From: JAHEGP01 sp963751595
GTDB taxonomy: Bacteria > Pseudomonadota > Gammaproteobacteria > Pseudomonadales > JAHEGP01
Reading direction: 5' to 3'
DNA length: 64,000 nt
Assembly (NCBI GenBank): GCA_963751595.1
Contig: CAVVVC010000001.1
Coordinates: 62,001-126,000 of the forward strand
Below the pieces are notes generated by a model. The model did no database searches, was not told where the DNA came from, and saw only the letters and a list, made by a program, of their open reading frames with translations. The position numbers and the translations under genes were made by a program. This document shows positions 58,676 to 64,000 of the stretch, piece by piece; position 1 is the first letter of the stretch; every line of letters begins with the position of its first letter.

Positions 58676-59458
58676 ATGTGGTTGCAGACAAGCTTTGAAA
58701 TTGAGTTTTTCATCGAGATCCCGACGCCATTGATTTTGATGTTGCGACCGCGTAGCGGAGCCCAGCAGTGGATTGCACGGGAGGAGTACCTGCTCTATCC
58801 CAGTGTGCCGGTTTTTGAATTTACCGATGATTACGGCAATCTGTGCCAGCGACTGGTTGCCCCTCCGGGCGATTTCAAACTTTCTACGTCTGCCCGGATC
58901 ATGACCGCGGACAGTATCGACGAGGCGCCTGGTGGGGCTTTTGTTGATGTCCAGAATCTGCCGGACTATGTGCTGAAATATCTATTGCCCAGCCGCTACT
59001 GCGAGTCGGACCGATTTGGTGACATGGCAGCAGAAATAACCGCCAATCAGCAACCCGGTTATGACCAGGTTGCTCAAATCGAACGTTGGCTGCATACATC
59101 GATTGGCTTTCAGCCCGGCAGCAGTTTTTCATCCCTGTCCGCCATTGAAGTCAATCAGAATCAATCCGGCGTTTGCAGGGACTTGTCCCACCTGGGAATT
59201 GCGCTCTGCCGGAGCCTGAGTATCCCCGCGCGAATGGTGGTTGGCTATTTGTACGACCTTGAACCGATGGAGTTGCACGCCTGGTTCGAAGCCTATGTTG
59301 CGGATCGCTGGTATACTTTTGATGCCACGCAGTCGGTAAAAAAAGCCGGCTATGTGGCGATTGGCTATGGTCGCGATGCTGCCGACGTGGCCATTTACAA
59401 TCAATTCGGGCCCGCCGTTTTACCCCTGCAGCAACGAGTGTGCGTGCAACGGGTATAG
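58676..59458 (+). CDS. Transglutaminase-like cysteine protease-fold protein
   Basis: A 260-residue second transglutaminase-domain protein. The catalytic Cys is in NQSGVCRDLSHLG, the His in ELHAWFEAYVADRWYTFD and the Asp in TFDATQS. The front half contains a partly degenerate beta domain (SFEIEFFIEIPTPLILMLRP). GAGG lies before ATG 58676. It differs from its upstream neighbour enough that it is not a recent duplicate. Together they may process or crosslink a peptide product. Confidence 0.85.
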   Translation: MWLQTSFEIEFFIEIPTPLILMLRPRSGAQQWIAREEYLLYPSVPVFEFTDDYGNLCQRLVAPPGDFKLSTSARIMTADSIDEAPGGAFVDVQNLPDYVLKYLLPSRYCESDRFGDMAAEITANQQPGYDQVAQIERWLHTSIGFQPGSSFSSLSAIEVNQNQSGVCRDLSHLGIALCRSLSIPARMVVGYLYDLEPMELHAWFEAYVADRWYTFDATQSVKKAGYVAIGYGRDAADVAIYNQFGPAVLPLQQRVCVQRV

Positions 59459-59590
59459 TTTCCGGTGGAGCAAAGTGTGGTTTTTATCAGCGAGCGCCCG
59501 CCCCATGGCTCGCTCCCTCGGCGAGAACCGGATGTCGCCGGTACTCGTCGTGTTGGAGCTGGCGTGGCCGGGCAACAACTAAATTCGATA

Positions 59591-59618
59591 GCCCCGGGTC
59601 AGAGGTTGACCACGGGGC
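59591..59618. terminator. Hairpin between convergent genes
   Basis: GCCCCGGGTCA pairs with TGACCACGGGGC with one bulge; it lies between the transglutaminase gene and the convergent SurE-like gene. No T-tract, so only a possible terminator. Confidence 0.35.
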
Positions 59619-59660
59619 ATCGTCAGTCGTCAGTTGGCGGCAGTTACGCGGCCTTCAGAC

Positions 59661-60659
59661 TCAGTGCTTTTTGGCGAATTTATTGAGCGTCCCTTTCAAG
59701 CCGCGGAGGGATTTTGATTCCGCGGTGTAGTCCGCCTCTATGGGAACAATGGTGATATATCCCTCGGCAAACAGTGCGCTGTCCGAATCCTTGATATCAG
59801 CATCCGTGATCGGGGTCACACCGGCAATACCCCCGGTTGAAGTGCCACCGACCGGCACATCGAGACAGGCATAGCAGGCGATATCAAGCGATGCCGCGCC
59901 ACCGAATGCCGCCAGGAAAGGGAACCGTCCCTGCTTTGCCACTTTGATACCAAGGGGCGCGCCTGGCGGATAGTTGATGTTCAAAGCCACACCATCGGGC
60001 AGTATCGCCGACTTGCCCTTGCGATATTGAGGTCGCTTTTCAAGGTCATCGACCAGTTTCACGATAAAATCAGCGACCTCCTTACAGCCACCAGGAATGT
60101 CAGCCGGGTCCGGTATGACCTGATCCTCCGCACTGCTTCCTTCTTCGCAGCGCTCGTCGGTGCTAATAGCAATTGCCGGGATAGAATCACCGATCAATCG
60201 CCCGATGGAAACGATTGCCGCACCTACCGTTCCAGATATCTGGGTGGTGGCCCCGACGTTGGCACCGTCGTTGATCCCCGATACCAGCAGGTCGGGTGCG
60301 CGGCCAACAGACTCGGTGGCAATATGGGTGGCGATGGCAGCAGAGGTGGCGGGCTCGGCGCTGCCTTCCGGCGTGCCGACGGAATACACGGTTTCGCTGC
60401 GCCGATTTATTTGTAGAGAGCTGCCAAGAATGGCATCGACGTCCAGTGCGGCACTGCTGCCGCTCTGGCCGCCAAGGGGGCCGGCAAGGGTAACAGTATG
60501 GCCCGCTGCGGTGAGCGCGTTATAAACAGCGTGGATGCCATAGGTAGACCAGCCGTCGTCATTGGTTAGCGCGATATTCAGTGCTGCAGATGATGGTGCC
60601 AGTGAAGCCAGCAGTGCGGCTCCCGCAACTGACTGCATACTTTGTCGAAATTTTCTCAT
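59661..60659 (-). CDS. Exported SurE-like 5'/3'-nucleotidase
   Basis: A 332-residue SurE-superfamily phosphatase. NIALTNDDGWSTYGIHAVYN is the metal-binding start (DD pair), VSGINDGANVG the second signature, and ISGTVGAAIVSI the following helix. Cytosolic SurE is about 250 residues; this one has a 26-residue cleavable leader (AGAALLASLAPSSAA) and a Cys-containing insertion (IACYACLDVPVGG), consistent with periplasmic location and disulphides. AAGGAG precedes the start. It is probably a secreted acid phosphatase rather than the stationary-phase survival protein. Confidence 0.87.
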   Translation of the reverse strand: MRKFRQSMQSVAGAALLASLAPSSAALNIALTNDDGWSTYGIHAVYNALTAAGHTVTLAGPLGGQSGSSAALDVDAILGSSLQINRRSETVYSVGTPEGSAEPATSAAIATHIATESVGRAPDLLVSGINDGANVGATTQISGTVGAAIVSIGRLIGDSIPAIAISTDERCEEGSSAEDQVIPDPADIPGGCKEVADFIVKLVDDLEKRPQYRKGKSAILPDGVALNINYPPGAPLGIKVAKQGRFPFLAAFGGAASLDIACYACLDVPVGGTSTGGIAGVTPITDADIKDSDSALFAEGYITIVPIEADYTAESKSLRGLKGTLNKFAKKH

Positions 60660-60813
60660 AGTTGGACTCCTTATTGTCGTTATCGGCCGAGCGGTGCTCG
60701 CTCGGTGCCAACATTATGACGCGCTTGCCGAAAATGCAAAAATGATTAGCCGGTAGGGAGCCCGCCACGGCGGACTTACTCTATCGTGAAAAAACGCCGC
60801 AACGTGGTTGTAT

Positions 60814-60890
60814 TGGTCCGCCCTTCAGGATTCGAACCTGAGACCTTCCCCTTAGGAGGGGGACGCTCTATCCAGCTGAGCTAAGGGCGG
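60814..60890 (-). tRNA. tRNA-Arg (anticodon CCT)
   Basis: Cloverleaf on the minus strand: 7-bp acceptor CCGCCCT/AGGGCGG, D-arm GCTC...GAGC, anticodon stem TCCCC/GGGGA with loop CTCCTAA, T-arm TCAGG-TTCGAAT-CCTGA, discriminator A and an encoded CCA. Anticodon CCT reads AGG. No integrase-type gene is nearby, so it does not mark an island here. Confidence 0.95.
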
Positions 60891-61158
60891 TGGGACCGGG
60901 GAATGGATTCCGCGGGATAAGCCACCTGTCAAAGGGGTCTGCGAACCCCCCCTTGAGCAGCCTGCCACCGTCGGAGGCCGCGAATTGTAACCCATTTTAT
61001 ACGCCGGCTTAAACCGCTATCCCGGGGCTGGTGCATACCATGGCTTATTCCACCCGGCGGTTTAATTCAGCTGCCGCTGGAGATGATAAGATAGGCGGGT
61101 TTACCCCGTATTCAGCGACCAGCAGCTACGGCGACGCGGCCGGCAGAGGATAGAGGCA
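60891..61158. other. Intergenic region upstream of gcdH
   Basis: Divergent region between tRNA-Arg and gcdH, likely with promoters for both. A short hairpin-forming G/C run is near 60940-60960. No gene seen. Confidence 0.4.
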
Positions 61159-62349
61159 ATGAGCAACCCCGGGCAGTGGGCTACATTCGATTGGCAGGAC
61201 CCCTTCCTGTTGGAACAGCAGTTGTCGGAAGAGGAACGCCAGGTGCGAGACGCCGCGCGCCACTATGCGCAGGGCAAGCTTCAGTTACGAGTGCGTGACG
61301 CTTATCGCAACGAGACAAGCGACCCGGAGATATTTCGGGAAATGGGTGCCCTGGGCCTGCTAGGGGCGACCATCGATGGCTACGGTTGCCCCGGGGTGAA
61401 CTATGTCAGCTATGGCCTGATTACCCGTGAGATCGAGCGAGTGGATTCGGGCTATCGCTCGATGCTGAGCGTGCAGTCGAGTCTGGTCATGTACCCGATC
61501 TACACCTACGGAAGCGAATCCCAGCGGGCGCAGTACCTGCCTGGCCTGGCCAGCGGCGAGTTGATTGGCTGTTTTGGCCTGACCGAGTCGGATTCCGGCT
61601 CGGACCCCGGCAGTATGCTCACCCGGGCCCGGCGGGTCGAGGGTGGCTACTGTCTCAACGGCGCCAAGATGTGGATCTCCAATGCCCCCATTGCGGATGT
61701 GATGGTGGTGTGGGCGAAATGTGACGATGCGGTAATCCGTGGCTTCATTCTGGAGCGCGGCTGGAAGGGGCTGAGTACGCCCAAAATTGACGGCAAGCTG
61801 TCGCTACGGGCTTCGGTCACCGGTGAAATCGTGATGCAGGACGTGTTTGTGCCCGAGGACAACCTGTTGCCGGGGATCGAAGGCCTGAAAGGCCCCATGG
61901 GCTGTCTGAACAGTGCGCGTTATGGTATTTCCTGGGGCGCGTTGGGCGCTGCCGAGGCCTGCTGGCATGCCGCCCTGGATTACGTCATGGAGCGGCAACA
62001 GTTCTCCCGACCCCTGGGGGCGAATCAACTGGTGCAAAAGAAGCTGGCCGACATGCAAACCGAGATCAGTCTCGCTCTGCAGGGCTGTCTGCAGGCGGGC
62101 AGATTGAAGGATCAGGGCAAGCTGGCGCCGGAGTTGATTTCCATGCTGAAACGCAATTCCTGTGGCAAGGCGTTAGCGGTGGCCCGCGACGCCCGGGATA
62201 TGCTCGGCGGTAACGGAATCAGTGATTCCTTCCCTGTCATGCGCCACATGATCAACCTGGAAACCGTCAACACCTACGAGGGCACCCACGACATCCACGC
62301 GCTCATCCTCGGGCGCGCTCAAACCGGTATTCAGGCATTCACCGGTTAG
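61159..62349 (+). CDS. gcdH: Glutaryl-CoA dehydrogenase
   Basis: A 396-residue FAD acyl-CoA dehydrogenase that also decarboxylates, converting glutaryl-CoA to crotonyl-CoA in lysine and aromatic degradation. Motifs: CFGLTESDSGSDPGSML, ARYGISWGALGAAEACWHAA, and the C-terminal TYEGTHDIHALILGRAQTG with catalytic Glu374; the GRAQTGIQAF ending is typical of GcdH. AGAGG precedes the ATG. No acyl-CoA transferase or LysR partner is adjacent, so it is standalone here. Confidence 0.94.
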   Translation: MSNPGQWATFDWQDPFLLEQQLSEEERQVRDAARHYAQGKLQLRVRDAYRNETSDPEIFREMGALGLLGATIDGYGCPGVNYVSYGLITREIERVDSGYRSMLSVQSSLVMYPIYTYGSESQRAQYLPGLASGELIGCFGLTESDSGSDPGSMLTRARRVEGGYCLNGAKMWISNAPIADVMVVWAKCDDAVIRGFILERGWKGLSTPKIDGKLSLRASVTGEIVMQDVFVPEDNLLPGIEGLKGPMGCLNSARYGISWGALGAAEACWHAALDYVMERQQFSRPLGANQLVQKKLADMQTEISLALQGCLQAGRLKDQGKLAPELISMLKRNSCGKALAVARDARDMLGGNGISDSFPVMRHMINLETVNTYEGTHDIHALILGRAQTGIQAFTG

Positions 62350-62370
62350 TGGCAACTGCTAATTCTTCCC

Positions 62371-62398
62371 AAAAAAACGCCCCGCTCAGTGGCGGGGC
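62371..62398 (-). terminator. Rho-independent terminator of TonB receptor gene
   Basis: On the minus strand GCCCCGCC-ACTGA-GCGGGGC is followed by GTTTTTTT, about 40 bases after the receptor stop. On the plus strand the same stem follows gcdH and could stop it as well, though without its own T-tract. Confidence 0.8.
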
Positions 62399-62434
62399 AG
62401 GCGCGAGACGTGTCCGGTCAGATTTGGCTGGCGC

Positions 62435-64000
62435 TCAGAAATCCCAGCGCAGTCGGGCATAGGCGTTGCGCCCCCAGCTGGGCAGCTTCTCGCCCAGGGC
62501 AATGTCCTCGTTACGTGCCCGGTTGATGCCGTTGAGGTGATCGCTGTAGCGCCGGTCCAGCAGATTGTCGATACCAAAAGACAGCGTCAGATCATCGACC
62601 AGCGTAAACTGGCTGCCGAAATTGACCACCGCGTAGCCGGGCGTTTCAGCCTCGCCGTTGGTTTCAGACACCTTGTCCTGGCGCCGGTAGGCAACGGTCT
62701 CGAGACTCGCGGTCCAGCGCTGGGCCTGGTAGCGCAGGCCCAGGGTGGTGTTGGGCGGGGCAATGCGATACAGGTCGTCGTCGATATCGTCGCGCTCGCC
62801 GCGAATGTAGTTGACGATGCCGTACAGGGACCACTGTTGGCCGAGGGCGACGCCCCACTCCATGTCGAAGCCGTAAATGGTGGCTTCGACATTAGCCCAC
62901 TGCAGGGGCAGTGAGCCGCTCATCATCTGGCTAACCATATTAGCCGCCATATTGGTGCTGGGCACACCCTGTATATAGTCATCAACTTTACGATAAAAAA
63001 CGCGGGGTGTAGCCATGGCGCTGCGACCTGCCCAGTCGAAGCCCAATTCGATCTCATGGGCGACTTCGGGATCGAGATTGATGTCACCGATATAGTTTTT
63101 GCCGTCTGCCAGCCCACCACTGGATTGCAGTGGCAGCCACAAATATTTTTCCTGATACACCGCTGAGCGGGTTTTGCGAGCGATGGCAGCGGTGTAAGTC
63201 CAGGCGCTGGCCGGCGACCAGTTGGCCCGCAGTACCCAATCCACGTTGTTATCGGTGGTGCTTCGATCAGCGTTGTTGAAGTCGTCCTGCAGGGTTCTGA
63301 CCGCCGGGTTCATCATCGCCATCGAGGCGGCTACCTCGTCTGAATCCATCTCGACCCGGTTGTAGCGCACGCCGGCTTCCAATTGCCAGACATCAGTCAG
63401 GCGCATATCGGCCTCGGCGAAGACGCCAAGCACGCTGCGCTCGCTGTCGTTGAAGTTAGTTACAAAAAACGCCGCATTGTTGGGGTTCGATATGTCGGCG
63501 TTGTGGACGGCAGACTGGCCGTCGGTCCCCAGCCGCCAGCTTGCTCTGTCGGTAATAAACTCCGCCATTAGTTTGTAGCCCAGGGATTCGCTGGTGGTAA
63601 AAGCATTGCGGTAGCGTGTGGGGTCAACAGGAGGCGGTCGCAGGTGGTTGTTGGTCATCAGGTGATCCACCTGGTTGCCGAACAGCTTCGCCTCGAGGGA
63701 CCATTGCCCGGGGTTGTAACGGTATTCACCCTGGTAGAGGTTGGAGTCGATGTACTTGATATCCATCGGTAGCGCCGGGGTGCCAGCATCACCGGTTTCA
63801 TTGCGCGCCGCGGATAACTCGAAGGTGTGGGGGCCGCTGTGCCAGCCATAACCGCCGTCGATTCGCCTGCGCTCGTATTCCGTGGGGCGAATCTTGCCGT
63901 CGGGAAATCGGGCATCGTCCCCTTCTTCCATCAGGCCATTGATGAAAACCTTGTGATGTTCGTTGGCAACGGCTAGCAGGCCGTTGGCCAGCCAGCCAGT
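62435..64000 (-). CDS. TonB-dependent outer-membrane receptor, 5'-truncated by window edge
   Basis: At least 521 residues of barrel; the frame is open to the window end, so the plug and signal peptide are missing. Barrel strands are typical (WQLEAGVRYNRVEMDSDEV, WVLRANWSPASAWTYTAAIARK), ending with ...GRNAYARLRWDF and a terminal Phe. HLMTNN and several Met-rich loops (AASMAMMNPAV, MAANMVSQMMSG) hint at a copper receptor of OprC/NosA type, but the plug with its Cys-Met site is not visible. Ligand therefore uncertain. A terminator follows the gene. Confidence 0.85.
   Translation of the reverse strand, partial: TGWLANGLLAVANEHHKVFINGLMEEGDDARFPDGKIRPTEYERRRIDGGYGWHSGPHTFELSAARNETGDAGTPALPMDIKYIDSNLYQGEYRYNPGQWSLEAKLFGNQVDHLMTNNHLRPPPVDPTRYRNAFTTSESLGYKLMAEFITDRASWRLGTDGQSAVHNADISNPNNAAFFVTNFNDSERSVLGVFAEADMRLTDVWQLEAGVRYNRVEMDSDEVAASMAMMNPAVRTLQDDFNNADRSTTDNNVDWVLRANWSPASAWTYTAAIARKTRSAVYQEKYLWLPLQSSGGLADGKNYIGDINLDPEVAHEIELGFDWAGRSAMATPRVFYRKVDDYIQGVPSTNMAANMVSQMMSGSLPLQWANVEATIYGFDMEWGVALGQQWSLYGIVNYIRGERDDIDDDLYRIAPPNTTLGLRYQAQRWTASLETVAYRRQDKVSETNGEAETPGYAVVNFGSQFTLVDDLTLSFGIDNLLDRRYSDHLNGINRARNEDIALGEKLPSWGRNAYARLRWDF

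Noticed and set aside
60814..60890. tRNA-Arg as an integration site for an island
   Set aside because: No integrase, no repeated 3' end of the tRNA and ordinary chromosomal genes on both sides.
60955..60970. GAGCAGCCTGCC as a third MITE fragment
   Set aside because: Only about 10 bases match the inverted repeat and there is no partner end.
1..64000. CRISPR array, rRNA operon, prophage
   Set aside because: No regularly spaced repeats, no rRNA-like stretches and no phage structural genes were seen on either strand.

Overview
The window is a stretch of GC-rich chromosome from a free-living, aerobic, probably marine gammaproteobacterium. The gene content (class I HMG-CoA reductase, glutaryl-CoA dehydrogenase, a sterol-desaturase-like hydroxylase, two photolyase/cryptochrome genes, an old-yellow-enzyme dehydrogenase, a Spinster-like MFS carrier, a TonB receptor, a Cpx-like stress system) resembles the Halieaceae/OM60-NOR5 and wider Cellvibrionales type. 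That placement is inference from content, not from a marker gene. Genes are dense, mostly in runs of one to three, with no prophage, CRISPR array or rRNA. Both edges cut genes: a DUF2855 protein on the left and a TonB-dependent receptor on the right.

Layout. 0-9.3 kb: DUF2855 protein and an old yellow enzyme; an NTF2-like protein and class II aldolase facing a Crp/Fnr-family regulator across a perfect TGTCA-N6-TGACA palindrome; a Yip1-like membrane protein, a PNPOx-fold protein, a family I.5-type lipase, an SDR/DUF2867 fusion and an unknown protein. 9.3-11 kb: an IS110-family element (IS1111-like layout) with subterminal inverted repeats and a structured non-coding right end, lying against a 126-bp MITE-like repeat whose second copy is at 29.7 kb. 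11-19.7 kb: Nudix CoA pyrophosphatase, lipoprotein, trhO and an S4 protein, an F420/DDN-fold protein, HMG-CoA reductase, gspA-gspB. 19.9-24 kb: acnA-fumC, a small TCA-cycle operon. 24-29.3 kb: beta-barrel protein, two small proteins, then cry-DASH, ubiG and the Anbu proteasome homologue on the minus strand.

29.9-41 kb: penicillin-acylase lipoprotein; an alkyl-DHAP-synthase-like flavoenzyme overlapping a sterol desaturase/AGMO-like hydroxylase, divergent from an AraC regulator; thioesterase, CBS protein, metallo-hydrolase, DUF3604 protein. 41-52 kb: zinc alcohol dehydrogenase, DUF1499 lipoprotein, Fe-S-type photolyase directly behind folM, class 3 lipase, MFS carrier, a peptidoglycan-binding protein and a YkuD L,D-transpeptidase. 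52.5-55.3 kb: a complete Cpx-like module, with a Spy/CpxP-family chaperone divergent from a response regulator/kinase pair and GTAAA-type boxes between them. 55.3-64 kb: LysR regulator and Rieske oxygenase, a transglutaminase-like pair, an exported SurE-like nucleotidase, tRNA-Arg(CCT), gcdH and the TonB receptor.

The least ordinary parts are the IS element/MITE composite, the ether-lipid-like operon at 32.5-35 kb, HMG-CoA reductase in a gammaproteobacterium, the split Anbu/transglutaminase genes, and the two light-dependent repair genes, one coupled to pterin reduction.
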